DNA of 64,000 nucleotides from Liquidambar formosana (GCA_039720395.1 CM077833.1:18785133-18849132), one strand, 5' to 3'. Shown: positions 48,751 to 62,160, numbered from the stretch's first letter. Numbers and translations: made by a program. The notes: generated from the sequence alone by a model not told the origin.

Positions 48751-51396
48751 CAAAGTGATGTTTTTACAGCAAGATTTGCAGATTGTCATTTTGATGAAAC
48801 ACAGTTCCCGTCATTAGGAGGAGGAAATCCACTGATAGAAGAACGACGTGAACTTTCTTGGAATGTACCATCTTTGTCCCATCTTGATCCACGTACTGCT
48901 CAATGTGAAACTGAAGTACAGAGGATCACTCATCTTCAGAAGATTGCTAATCAAATGCCAGATGCATTTACAGACGCAGCAAAAATAACTAAGTCTTATA
49001 TACCGGCTGCAAACACACCAGCAAAGATCAATGTACCAATTGGTAAGTCTACTATTATTGCAGCAAATGAATCATCTACTACACGCCTGAAGCGTGGTAG
49101 ACCCTTGGGTTCAAAAGATTTAGTTCCCCGGAAGAGGAAAATAAAAGGGCAACAAAATATAGAAAATAGTACTCCAGAAGAGGCTATTGAACAAGAAATA
49201 AATATTCCCACAAATTCTTATTTAATAACTCCTGAAGAGGAAAATGTCCCTGAAGAGACAGAAAACAATAAAGAGGCATATGTACATGGAAATGAAGAAA
49301 TTTTCATAAACTATACATGTACAAAAGAATTGTGGGATCGCTCAGAAGTGGTTATTAATGAATCATCTATTGGTACACCAGCAAAGATCAATGTACCAAT
49401 TGGTAAGTCTACTATTATTGCAGCAAATGAATCATCTACTACACGCCTGAAGCGTGGTAGACCCTTGGGTTCAAAAGATTTAGTTCGCCGGAAGAGGAAA
49501 ATAAAAGGGCAACAAAATATAGAAAATAGTACTCCGGAAGAGACTATTGAATAAGAAATAAATATTCCCACAAATTCTGATTTAATAACTCCTGAAGAGG
49601 AAAATGTCCCTGAAGAGACAGAAAACAATAAAGAGGCATATGTACATGGAAATGAAGAAATTTCCATAAACTATACATGTACAAAAGAATTGTGGGATCG
49701 CTCAGAAGTGGTTATTAATGATGTATTTTCTTTCGCAGTAGCTACTGAAATTTCGAAAGATGATGATGATCTTGAACCACGCACTGTAGACGAATGTCAC
49801 AGTAGACCTAATTGGTTAAAGTGGAAAGAAGCAATCCAAGCAGAATTGGATTCGCTAGAAAAACGTAAAGTATTTGGACCTGTAGTCCTAACACCCAATG
49901 ATGTGAAACCCGTGGATTACAAATGGGTGTTTGTAAGAAAGCGTAATGATAAAAATGAGATCGTCAGATATAAAGCTCATTTAGTAGCACAAGGTTTCCT
50001 GCAGAGACCTGGGATTGATTATGAAGAAACATATTCACCTGTAATGGATGCCATTACATTTCGATATTTAATTAGTCTGTCAGTCTCAGAAGGACTTGAC
50101 ATGCGTCTTATGGACGTAGTTACTACATATTTATATGGAAAGTTAGATGCAGATATATATATGAAGATCCCTGAAGGATTCAAATTGCCTGAAGCAAATA
50201 CATCACAACCACGAAATATGTACTCAATTAAACTGAGACGATCCTTGTATAGATTAAAACAATCTGGAAGAATGTGGTATAATCATTTCAGTGAGTACTT
50301 AGTTAAAGAAGGATATATTAATAATCTTATATGCCCTTGTGTATTTATAAAGAAATCAGAATCTGGATTCGCCATCATTGCAGTCTATGTTGATGATATA
50401 AATTTAATTGGGACTCCTGAAGAGCTCATGAAAGCTGCTGAATATTTGAAAAAAGAATTTGAGATGAAAGATTTAGGGAGAACAAAATATTGTCTCGGCC
50501 TGCAGATCGAGCATAAATCAAATGGAATTCTTATCCATCAATCAGCTTATACCGAAAAGGTATTGAAACGTTTTAATATGGATAAAGCGCATCCACTAAG
50601 TTCTCCCATGGTGGTTCGATCTCTTGATATTAAGAAAGATCCATTTCACCCCAAAGAAGATAATGAAATGCTACTTGGTCCTGAAGTACCATATCTTAGT
50701 GCAATAGGTGCTTTGTTATATTTAGCATAATGCACTAGGCCTGATATAGCATTTTCAGTCAACTTATTAGCAAGATTCAGTTCTGCTCCAACTCGACGAC
50801 ACTGGAATGGTATTAAACATATTTTACGCTATCTTCGTGGAACTACAGATATGGGTTTGTTTTACTCAAAGGAATTAGCCCGTGGTCCTTGTTTAGAAGG
50901 ATATGCAGATTCTGGATACCTTTCTGATCCTCACAAAGCTCGCTCACAAACAGGGTATGTATTTACATGTGGCAATACAGCGATCTCTTGGCGATCTACA
51001 AAGCAGACTTTAATTGCTACATCTTCTAATCACTCTGAGATACTTGCACTCCATGAAGCAAGTCGTGAATGTGTATGGTTAAGATCTGTAGTCCATCACA
51101 TTCGAGACACATGTGGGTTACCTCTGATTAAAAGTATGCCAACTACAATTTATGAAGATAATGCTGCATGTATTGCACAAATTCAAGGAGGGTACATCAA
51201 AGGTGATAGAACCAAACACATTTCACCAAAGTTCTTCTACACTCATGAACTCCAGCAGAGGCATGAAATTGATGTGAAGCAAATACGTTCCACTGATAAT
51301 CTTGCGGATTTATTCACCAAGGCCTTACCATCGTCAACATTCAAGAAATTGATATATGGCATTGGAATGCGTCGGGTTTGCGATCCGTTAAGTTGA
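48751..51396 (+). pseudogene. copia pol remnant: integrase C-terminus, reverse transcriptase, RNase H
   Basis: The frame is recognisable from FTARFADCHFDE (about 48763) through a proline/lysine-rich linker, the RT domain with YVDD catalytic box (50386-50397) and KDLGRTKYCLGLQI, to the RNase H part (SQTGYVFTCG, ending near RVCDPLS). Two in-frame TAA codons interrupt it: 49552-49554, where the first repeat copy has CAA, and 50728-50730 within the RT to RNase H junction. A 360-bp duplication lies in the linker. No gag or active integrase is encoded, so the copy cannot move by itself. Confidence 0.93.
49015..49721 (+). repeat. in-frame 360-bp tandem duplication inside copia pol
   Basis: ACACCAGCAAAGATCAATG starts at 49015 and 49375; the two copies differ at only a few bases over about 347 bp. 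360 bp is 120 codons, so the frame is kept across the junction. The repeated protein segment contains RLKRGRPLGSKDLV. Confidence 0.95.
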
Positions 51397-51655
51397 TACT
51401 TATCTTCTTATCAGGGGGAGTATTCATTTTTGGACATATGCACGCTGTACTCTTTTTCCTTCGCTTAGGTTTTGTCCCATTGGGTTTTCCTGGCAAGGTT
51501 TTAATGAGGCAGTTTCTTTAGTGCGTCCAACATCACTCTAAGATTTATAAAAATGTTGTACTCTTTTTTCTTCACTAGTTTTTTCCCACTAGGTTTTTCT
51601 AGTAAGGTTTTTAACGAGGCACATTATCTTAGTGTGGTGGACATCCAAGGGGGAA

Positions 51656-51998
51656 TGTTATAAATATTAAACATTGAGTGGAAATTGAGTAGATGTCCAC
51701 ACCCCCTCCACTTTGTGATAATGGGAACACCACTTCATAAGTGGGTTAGGTAATCCCATCATGTGGACCTAATGCAAACAAAGATAAAAGGGGAAGGGGA
51801 GAAATAAGAGAATACGTATTTGGAGAGAAAGAAGAGAAGGAGAATACGGAGAGAATGAAGGGAGGAGACTGAGACAGTGTGTCTCAAAGAGTTTTGCTGA
51901 TCCTTGTATAATGTTTATACATTCAGATGGAAATCAAAGAAGATGAATGAGAAATTTATTCTCCTCATAACTTGTTCTAAATTCTTGGTTTTACAACA
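51656..51998 (+). repeat. 3' LTR of the copia element
   Basis: 343 bp, same length as the 5' LTR, nine differences by eye. Immediately followed by GATTA. Confidence 0.93.
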
Positions 51999-53023
51999 GA
52001 TTAGAAGGAGGGGTTGGTTTTGTTAAGCCAATAATGGTTTTCCATGGAAGTAACAAAAAGGAAATTGGACCATTTAGGATGAGAATTTTTTAGGATGTGC
52101 TCACCTGAACAATTTTTTAGGATGGACCAACACGTGCTGACCTAATCAAAACTATATATATATATTATAGCAAATTGGTCCATGATATGGTTGATCCAAT
52201 CTTGACCGAAGAAAACCATTGGCAATAGAACTTAATGCTCCAAATTAAAACATAATGATAATAATAAATATATAATAACGTACTCGTCCTTTCGTGACTT
52301 AAATAGTAAATTGTTTTAAATTTCTTATGCAAGTTAATTCCTAAAACCCAAGTTTGTTAATTGTTACTGCAGTTGGGCTCAATGATCGTTCCCTTGCCAC
52401 CCTTGGTTATGATCCTTTTGCCATTGGGAGACATTTGATGGCACTTAAGTAGATTCCTCTCCCAATTAATTTATGATAATAAAGTTTATGTCTTAGCAAT
52501 TATACATTTGTAAAATTGGGAATGTGTGAATGGAAATTTTATTGATTACTGTGTATACATTGGCTATTAAATCTACGCCACGATTGGATTTCATGATAGG
52601 CATGCATAAATCGTAAAATTGCTCATAAGCCACCTGAGAACATAATGATGTCTTAGCAGTGATAATTTTCCACAGAAAAATTTTAAAAAAAAAAAAAATA
52701 GAGGGAGAGACAGAGACAGAGAGGGAATTTATATACTCAATCCTAAAAAAATAACGATGCCTATTGAATTTATATAATCAATCCTAAAAGATCTTGGATG
52801 GACAATGTACACAAATATCAATTTGCTCCATCCTGTGAGCTTATTTTCTTCATTTTGCTTTACTAGCAATATTCCTACCACAATATCAACTCTTTGAGAC
52901 TAAAAAAAAAAATTGAAAAATGCTTACATAACCCAAATTATTGTCAACATTAATTTGACAATACGGATGAGCTGAGCTAACTACCTCTTGCTCCTAGACC
53001 CCTTAAGTGATGTGACTGCATTC
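51999..53023. other. spacer right of the copia element
   Basis: AT-rich sequence without recognised genes or bounded repeats. Confidence 0.5.
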
Positions 53024-53031
53024 CTCCTTAG

Positions 53032-53368
53032 CAATGGCGGAGCGAGGGGGTCTTTAGGGGCATGTTTCCCCCACTAGCCTTACAATTTTATTTTTTATTT
53101 TTGAGATAAGTTACCGTTTTGATGACTATTTACTAACATAATCCCAAAAAAAGAGAAGATGGTAATCATTTTAAAGCATATATATATATATATATATAGA
53201 GAGAGAGTTCATTTGCAATAAGTTGACACAAAAATCATTTTTTGGTATTACATTGGAAAATGATTACCAAAAAGTAATTTTGTTTAAAAAAATTTAGAGC
53301 TTTCAGCTCCCACTTCATAGAATCATAGTATGGTGCCCTCATTGGAGATAATTCCTGACTCTACCCTG
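53032..53368. mobile_element. hAT-type MITE, copy 2
   Basis: Begins CAATGGCGGAGCGAGG and ends CCTGACTCTACCCTG (imperfect TIRs), flanked by perfect 8-bp duplications CTCCTTAG (53024-53031 and 53369-53376). Same family as 37730-38040 in reverse orientation. Contains a TA then GA microsatellite at about 53179-53207. Confidence 0.85.
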
Positions 53369-53385
53369 CTCCTTAGCCAATTAGG

Positions 53386-53981
53386 TGTTGGAAAATTTTG
53401 AACAAAAACATGGATGTCGAAAATCAAAATATGCAAAAATATAATTGATAATAAAAGAAATAGACTTATCGATTGAGGCGTGTACGAACACTGTCTTTAA
53501 AAGTTTATTTGCGCCCCTCGAAGTGAATCACTCGGTGCATCTAGGTCCTCTAGCGCCCCAACCCTCCAGGATACAACAATCGTGTTTCTCGTACATGTGC
53601 AGTCGCAAGTACAAGGAACCGAACAGCTCTTAATCGTTTCATGAAAATATTCAATAAAAAGTGAAGAAAAACTAGATGAAATTTTATATAAAAGCAGTTT
53701 ATAGATGGAGAGAAAATAAGGATTGAGAAAAAGCTTTCTAAAACTTTGTGGGTTTTTTTCTCATACCAAGGAAGAAGAAGAAAACAACAAAAAACCATCA
53801 AATAATAATGGAAAAACCATTTTTTTTTTTTTTTCAAAAGGATGTGTAACCCCCAAACAATAATATGCCCACTAACTCATAATAATGGACAATATAAATA
53901 AATGTTATAAAGGTCATAACACCCAATAAATAAAACATAATTTGAATCACAAATATGTATTTTATTTATAAAAATACAACA
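53386..53981 (-). repeat. LTR of the non-autonomous element (left copy)
   Basis: 596 bp; on the plus strand TGTTGGAAAATTTTG to AATACAACA. By orientation it is the 3' LTR. Confidence 0.9.
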
Positions 53982-56900
53982 ATCCCCCACATGATTCAAA
54001 TTATATAATAAAAAGTATAAGGAACATGAAAATACAATGCATCAGTAGTGGTGTCTTTTGGACTATGAACCATAACTAGGATATGTGAGTGTGACCTACA
54101 AAGATATGGTAAAACTATAAGTTTCTATGAACCAAAATTTCTTCTTATAGATTAGTCGACTCATAACTTACAATTATTCTCGAAATCTAAGCTGTTCTAA
54201 TCGGGGTGGCATAAATAGGCCATGCGCCATATCTAGATATTCATGAGTGCTCTTTGCATAAGTTCTCATAGAAAGCGGCTCTATTTCCGCACTCATATAG
54301 GTGGATCCATCAAGTGTGCACTACAACTGAACACACTACTCAAATAAGACTATGGAATCCATTAAGAGTTAAGACTCAACCTTAAACGTTGCAGTTTGCA
54401 CTATTTACACCATAGGAAGGAACACGCAAAATATATTATATAAATGATAGTGCACTCCAAGTCAACCAGTAACTTGTTATTACCCATATAAACCTACTTC
54501 TTGGGATCTCCATTCACATAGGTTGGGTTACCATTACTGTTGACCCTTGTTACAGGCATAAGTCCCATTCCCCTCAATGTATTATTCACTAAAAAGTAAA
54601 TTAGTCAAAAACTTAATAATTCTCATCTCTGACTCTCTAAACAATTGCTATTTAATATTGTGCTTCTAGGCACTACCCCATAAAATTATTTGCTCGAGCC
54701 AACAAATAATGAATAAGTATAAATCTCATTCATAAATATACAATTGCTGAGATTTTTCTTTCAATACTCTCATAGCTTTCTACAAGCCAAGTCATCAATT
54801 CCAACCTTCAAAATGGATAATGAAACATATCATCTTAGATAATATCAAGGCACCATACCATATAGGCAATATAGGTCCACACATGGATTTCTTCTCATTT
54901 GAATCAAAGATTCAATTATCATCATCATCATAATATGCAAATAATATAAGAAATCCATAAAATTGATGATTACTAAGAAAGTTGGGTACACAAATCACCT
55001 TTAATAAATTTTAAGTAAATATACCTCTCAGAAAGGGATATTCAAATTTTGAATCATTGATTCATCTCACATCATTACATCATCAAATATTTAAATAACA
55101 TTATGCCATACAAAACCCATAAATTTTCAAAAATCATCATCATGATTTCTTTGAATCTCAACATTCAGTAATAACCTTGGTCAGCGCAATAATATAAATA
55201 AGTATATATATGACCAATAATTTTAAAACATTTCCTTAGCCACTGAATAACATAGTTATTCTCAAAATCATTAATAATTCACATATGGCATTCTTTCAAT
55301 ATATCACGTATAATTTCAATAGGTCTGAACTAACTCTATTTTCAGAAATGAAAATCATAATACTCATTTTATCTCTTTTATTAATAAGAGACCAACATAT
55401 AATATATTGAGAAAATTCAATAATGTGTAAATTTAAAAATAAATATACATTCTCACATAAAATGTGTCTTCGCAAGATGTGCCCCCACAATTCAAGATAT
55501 AATGTTTTGTTTACTAATTTCAATGCAATTTTAGCATTCACATAAACAGCACATCTTATAATTTCCATGTAAATTATATTCATATAGAACAAATTTAAAA
55601 GTATATTTATTTTTCTATTGTCATACAATATATTTGTAATTAGACTCTTCAATTACAAATTGAAATTTTTGATCGCAAGAAAAAATTATAATCATGTTAA
55701 CATATGATATTGCTATTCTAATCTCAGAAAATTAAATAGCATGAAAAATATTTATTTTGCGTTTGACATGTCTCCAGAAAATCCATACTTAAATTTATCA
55801 ATAATATGATAATTTCGCCTCATATAATATTTTTCACATGGTTAAGACATCGAAAAATGTATGAGATGTGTTTTTTCTAATAATAATAAATCGGTAGAGT
55901 AATACATTTTAAATCACATATGCATACCCATATTACTCGATATCAAATTTTTCAAGATTTTTCAATGCCAATAAATTATGTTTATAATTAAAACTCATAT
56001 GTGGCTTGGCAATCAAATGGTTAAACACCTTTCAGAAAGTACATAATTTTTAATCTCATATGACTCTAGTTGACGTACCAAATTTTTAAAAAAATAAATA
56101 AATAAATTTATCAAATTCAATATCGTTAACCCCCACAGTTGAGCATACACGTATGTTTTTTTTTCAATCTAAAATAATTCTCATTATTTAAAGAACTTTA
56201 CAGATTAGCATGTTAAAATAAAATTTGACATGATTATCAATTATCATCTCATCATCAAATTTTATTTTCACTATGTGAAAAAACCATAGTCACATACAAC
56301 ATCCAAATTATATAAATATTTAAATACGACAATAGTATAATCTCTACACCCATATTTGAAGTGATCAAATTTATAGATATCATACTTTTTCTCATAAGAA
56401 TTATTTATGTATGCTTTGATCATACTCTATTAAAATCGTAAGTTAATTTACACACATAAATTAATAATGTCATGTCTCATAATTAAATTCAATCAATTTA
56501 GTATTGACTAACAAGATATACGAATTTAAACTATCTTTATAAGCATAATAAATGAAAGGTTAGTTACATATATTCACTTTAATCACTATTGGCTGAAATA
56601 TTAATTGAAGAAATAATTAAATAATATTATTCTTACAATTAAAGATATAGATTTGTAACCGAACTCTAACGGTCAAAAGAATTTAATAATATAATCATTA
56701 TGAATATTTAATAATCCAACGGTCACAAAAATTTAACCCCAAGAGTCAAACATTAAATTTCTAACAGCTATAAAAATTTTAATGGACAATTGGTTACAAA
56801 AATAAATAATCAATTATTAGCAATAATCAAACCTTATTGCTGAAAATTAAATCAATTTTAATTAATATCATAAATTTTGTAACCGAATATAACAATTAAC

Positions 56901-58067
56901 TCCAAAAAATCCAAGAGTTAGAAATTAATAAAATTATGTTACTCTTTGAATTTTGAAAAATTCATTAAGAATATAATAATTTCATGGAGGTAGCATTTAT
57001 ACAATTAAATTTGAAAGCAACCCCCCACAAATTCAAGCACTATGAAAATGATATAATTTTGACATCAAACATAAAATAATATGCATGATCAAAATTTTCA
57101 AATTCACAAGTGAATAGGATACATTCATTTGTGTAATTAAACTATAATGGATATTGAAAAACTCTTATAAATTTATAATTCCCAATACAAGAATTATCAC
57201 AACATGAATATATAATCGTGACATATAATTTAAACAAAATTTGTATTTGCTTCCAAAATCATAATTATTATATAGACATCATCGTGAATTTCAATCCATA
57301 TGTGAACGTTCTCTAAATTAATATAACACCAATTTTATTTTTCATTTTCTCACGTAAGATTAATTTCTAAAACATTGTTTCATATTAAATCAGAAAATTC
57401 AGATTTAATTGATGTAATAGAAGGCACGTCTCCATTTTAAAAATAATTATACTTCAATTTAAAAATAAAAATTAACAAATAATAATCCATATCTAGAATA
57501 ATGATTTACTTGTTATTCTCTTCTCATATGCAAGAAAATTAAAACATCATATAATTACAAAGAGAAGAGTAATCATTATATATATACCTTACACAAATCA
57601 TACAATCTAAATCACCACTTTTTCTAAATATTCAAGATTGTACATGAATCTTTTTTTCTTTTTTTTCATCTAAGTTATCACAAAATTTTAAGATTGTAAT
57701 GATAAACAATCAAGTTCATAAAATCCGCTAAATAAAATCAAATCACACTTTACTTAAGAGTGTGTGATTCAAACAATTATATAATCAAGAAATCTCAAAT
57801 ATCAGGAATAACATATTTCTAAAAGCAATTCTATATATCAATTCATTATGATATGATTCAAACTCACATATCTCAAAAATAAAATTGTGTAAAACAATAG
57901 GATATCATTGAATTGAATAGATCAAGACTAAGATAGAATACTCATCAACTTTTTGTAATAAACTAAAAAATCTAGTGATTCAAATAACACACGAATCATG
58001 TAAATTATAAACCAAAATAATTATATCAATTGATTAATGATACCTAACAAAATCAATTCTTAAGATT

Positions 58068-58663
58068 GTTGGAAAATTTTGAACAAAAACATGGATGTTG
58101 AAAATCAAAATATGCAAAAATATAATTGATAATAAAAGAAATAGACTTATCGATTGAGGCGTGTGCGAACACTGTTCTTAAGAGTTAATTTGCGCCCATC
58201 GGAGTGAATCACTCGGTGCATCTAGGTCCTCTGGCGCCCCAACCCTCCAGGATACAATAATCGTGCTCTTCGTACACGTGCCCTCGCAAGTAAAAGGAAC
58301 CGAACAGCTCTTGATCGTTCCATGAAAATATTCAATAAAAATTGAAGAAAAACTAGATGGAATTTTATATAAAAGAAGTTTATAGATGGAGAGAAAAGAA
58401 GGATTGAGAAAAAGCTTTCTAAAACTTTGTGTGTTTTTTCCTCATACCAAGGAAGAAGAAGAAGATAACAAAAAACCATCAAATAATAATGGAAAAACCA
58501 TTTTTTTTTTTTTTTTCAAAAGGATGTGTAACCCCCAAACAATAATATGCCCACTAACTCATAATAATGGACAATATAAATAAATGTTATAAAGGCCATA
58601 ACACCTCATAAATAAAACATAATTTGAATCACAAATATGTATTTTATTTATAAAAATACAACA
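58068..58663 (-). repeat. LTR of the non-autonomous element (right copy)
   Basis: 596 bp, differs from the left copy by a modest number of substitutions, many clustered around 58170-58205. By orientation it is the 5' LTR. Confidence 0.9.
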
Positions 58664-61600
58664 TTAGGATCTTGATTAGTGTCAAAAATCCTATTTGTTT
58701 TCAAAGTTTCACACCCAACAGATATCAAATTGGTTGGGAGTGGGTGGGGTACATCTTTTTTTTTTTTTTTTTTGGTTTGACGGTGAAGGTGTTCAGGTTA
58801 GGTTGCGCGCATCTCAACTAAATCCCTACCTGATAGGTCTTAAGGGTGCATTTCCCCACATCGGCCTGATACATTTAGAAATTAATTTCCAAAGTGTTCT
58901 CTAGAGAAATCGAATTCAAATTAATAAAATAGAGGAGCTCTTCTCTTACTAATTAGACTAACTCCTTTTGGATGATGGGGTATATTTTTTAAATGACATG
59001 AAACTTCATTGTGTAACTACATTATAGGGGGTGACCGAATCACCTATTTTACTCTATTGGTTATGATCTAGAAGTTTTTGCATGTGATGGACATAATATC
59101 AATTTTAAATTTGTCTTAAGGTACATTTGTTTTGACGGGATCAGAGGAGTCAAAATGAATTTGTCTTTGGTAACCATTGTCAATTTGTCATTGCATTCCT
59201 CAAATATCTTCGTCCTTTCACAATATTTTAATTAAGAATTATGGACTTAGGCTGTGACAGGTAGGCAAGCTTCTTTTCTGACTTTAATTTTTTTTCACCC
59301 AATCTTATTTCCTAGAAGCATCGAATCAGAAGGTGAATAGATACAGATTATTATTATCCTTCAATTTCAGCGTTTACAGGATGAGTCAAAATTATTCATA
59401 TTTGGTTCGAAATTAGCTGCGGCTTCAAAAAGGAGAACAAGAAAAATCAAATTGAATTCACTTGAGAAGAAGAAAAAAAACAAGAATTAGACTCAAACTC
59501 AAACTTTAGCTTGTTAATTTATTCGGTCAAATTCAAATAGAGTATTTAAAATGTTCTAGATACTCTTCTTTTTTTTAAAAATATTATTATTAACGTTTAA
59601 AGATATCTTAAATCTCACTCTCGTTGAGATTTTAATATGAATAATTTTTTTAATGGGCCGTGTGAAATGTCCCATACTCATACATGTAACCATTTTTATG
59701 AGGTGTTAAAATGATAATCTTAGACTAGTACACCCAGACCTGACGCATGACCTTAATTGTTATGATTATTGAAATTTTTTTTTTTTTTGGGTTTGACAGT
59801 CAGGGTTTTTGGGTCACTTGCGCGTAACTCAACTAAATCCTTTTCCGATCGATTTTAAAGACACACTCCTCCACATTAGCTTAATGCATTTAGAAATTAA
59901 TTTATAGAATGTTTTCCAAAAAAATTGAATTCAAATTGATGAAATAAACTAACTCTTTTAGTTGATTATTGAAATTTTTGCACGTGAGATAGAAGTAATA
60001 CATCTGGTAAATCTGTCAGGTAATTAAATAACTATTACTTTTCACGTCAATCTAAGAAAATGTCTTGGATTCTTAGATTACAATTGCCACCGCATTGCTG
60101 AGACATCTTCATCCTTCCATAATATTTTAGCTCAGGAACAAGGGATCCACAGTATGACCCAAAGTGCAAAAATCGACAGGAGGCTGAGGCTGGTACACAA
60201 GACTTTTCCTTTCCTCTACTTTTTATTCTTCTGTGCTTTTTACTTTTTATGATCTCGAGTTTTCTTTACTTTTCCTAGACTAGATGCATCGAATAGAAAA
60301 ATTGATGAAAAGGAGAGACAGAGATATATGGAGTTAAAAACAGATAAAACGAGAGGCTAGTTTATACAATACGTGTTCGTTGGGGATTTGTGCAGAGAGC
60401 CACGTTATGAAGACCTAAATTCTCGTATGGCTGCAGATGATTCTGCGTGTTCACATTCACTCTTGACACGTGTATTGGTTGGTTCGCCTAATCATAGAGG
60501 TCTTGATCGGCTGCACGGTTTCCACACGGCACAGGTGTAGCACCGGCTGAGCTTAGCCAGCTTAGCCCACTGCTATGGAACTATTCGCGGTTAATGTACG
60601 TCGTGCTCTGCTTTTACAGAGTAGGAAAAATGGAAAAGACTCCGTCATAATTAGTTCGATATTTTTGTGTTAAGCACTTAAGAGAAATGGAGAGCAATAT
60701 CAAATATATGAACGGTCTTTTTTTTGTTCATAATTGTAAACAAGTAATTGGACATTTTCTATCTATTACAAGACCAAGAAAAGAGGAAAGAAGGGAAAAA
60801 AGAAGGATAGTTTCATTATGGATGAAGATTAGGAGATAATCTTTTTAACAGTATTTGTACAGTAACTTTTAATATTCTTAAAATATGTTTGCGAGAATTA
60901 TTTTTTGTGAAACCTAGGAATGGACATGTGTGACTGCATGTGGATTATATCTCATCTAGTGATGGCTTTAGTAAAATGTGGATCATGCAATAAAAGTACT
61001 AAGAATAGCAAAATTTTTGTTAGAAAATTTTACCCCCGACCCTAACCCATTGATTATATAGAAGAAAAAAAAATTTTAATCATTTAACTACAACTCTCAA
61101 TCTTTCCGAAAAATTTTGAATTGCTTGTAAAAACTTAATAAAACTTGAATGAGTAAAACTCATGAAATTGGGTTGATTTGATCAAATAGTGGGTCGTGGT
61201 CCCTTCTTTTTTTTTTTTTTTTTTTAGATACTTAAGCGAAAAGGTCTTAATTCAAGTAATCAAGTGCTTGGTTTGGGCAATGGTCTTATCATAGTCTCGA
61301 ATAAAGAATTCAGACATTCAAGTAAAGGGTGGCTGAAGAGTATCATGAATGCGGCTAACAAAGATTATAAATGTTCTTTCACCTCACTAATTTAGCTCAA
61401 GATATTTAACAATTGAAAATTATATTGCTAACATTTTATTCACTTATGTTTTTAGCCGAGTCAAGAAGGTAGTTAAATCTGAGGTGGTGAACAAGTGATT
61501 TTTGGACTCATCTCTCAAGAAGCAAAAATATCTATATATTTCAAATTCACTTATGAGATCAATCACTAGCCAAGTTTATTATTGATGTTAATGAAGGTTT

Positions 61601-62158
61601 GAAACAATGTGTGGGTTGATATTGTTGCTATAAAAAGATGAATTAATTGGACCAAAATCCGTCTGAATGCCCCAATTAAAAAAAAAAAATTTAAATAATT
61701 ATAAATAACTCAAATGAATCACTCTATGGATTGTGGTATGGTGTTACAATAATGATGGAAGATCAATGTGGTCCATGATTTTTATTATTATTATTATTTT
61801 TTGGGTACCGGTGAATGGTGATAGGTACTTGTGACTTTTGTAATGAGAACCCTTTGAAAAAAAAGAGAGCAAAAAGGGCAAAAAAAATAAATTAAGAAAT
61901 AACAAAAGAGGGGAAAAAACACCCAGGCGCCAGGAAGTGAAGGAGACTGCTCAAGCCGACTCTCATATTATATTCATAGAACTCGCTGGATACGGTGGAA
62001 CAGCAGCAGCTGTCCTGAGAACCCGAAACGCTAGAGCTCATTATTAAAACACAAAAGAAACCAAAGAAGAATAAGAAGAAGCCAGATTACGTGCATCATA
62101 CCACGCAAGTGGGGGCATCTTAGCAATATATATAAAATAGTTATATAATAATATAATA
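58664..62158. other. spacer with tandem duplication and upstream sequence of the right-edge gene
   Basis: Holds the duplication at 58758-60310 (separate entry), a GC-richer stretch at about 60405-60620 without an obvious frame, a T-run at 61208-61225, and the promoter-proximal region with TATATAAAATAG at about 62129. Confidence 0.5.
58758..60310. repeat. old tandem duplication of about 1 kb including a poly(T)-headed retroposon
   Basis: Two units, about 58758-59350 and 59770-60310, each begin with a T-run then GGTTTGACGG or GGTTTGACAG and CTCAACTAAATCC, and continue through TTTAGAAATTAATTT to GCATCGAAT. The T-run plus GCGCGCATCTCAACTAAATCC head looks like the tail of a minus-strand SINE. Similarity goes beyond that element, so a segment was duplicated. 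Confidence 0.7.
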
Positions 62159-62160
62159 AT
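62100..62160 (+). promoter_or_regulatory. putative core promoter of the right-edge gene
   Basis: A TATATAAAATAG box at about 62129 precedes a CT-rich leader (62196-62240), the usual arrangement of a plant pol II gene start. Confidence 0.4.

Larger units (their letters stand above)
45814..51998 (+). mobile_element. Ty1/copia LTR retrotransposon, internally deleted
   Basis: Two 343-bp LTRs (TGTTATAAAT to TTTTACAACA) at 45814-46156 and 51656-51998 are bracketed by the 5-bp duplication GATTA (45809-45813, 51999-52003). A purine tract AAGGGGGAA precedes the 3' LTR. The interior encodes only the end of integrase, reverse transcriptase and RNase H, in copia order; gag, protease and the integrase core are absent. 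I count nine differences between the LTRs by eye, so the insertion is fairly young. Confidence 0.95.
53386..58663 (-). mobile_element. non-autonomous LTR retrotransposon without coding capacity
   Basis: Two near-identical 596-bp LTRs lie at 53386-53981 and 58068-58663, flanked by TTAGG (53381-53385 and 58664-58668). Read on the minus strand, the LTR starts TGTTGTATTTTTATAA and is preceded by ATGTGGGGGAT, a good polypurine tract, so I orient it minus. The 4.1-kb interior is very AT-rich with stops in all frames and no gag, protease, integrase, RT or RNase H motif. Confidence 0.9.

Noticed and set aside
53550..53837. Minus-strand frame present in both 596-bp LTRs (also 58222-58482)
   Set aside because: Conserved only because the LTRs are copies; hydrophobic, no domain, and lengths differ between copies.
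55296..55652. 118-aa frame in the AT-rich LTR element interior
   Set aside because: Composition-driven (rich in I, L, N, Y, K) with no retrotransposon motif.
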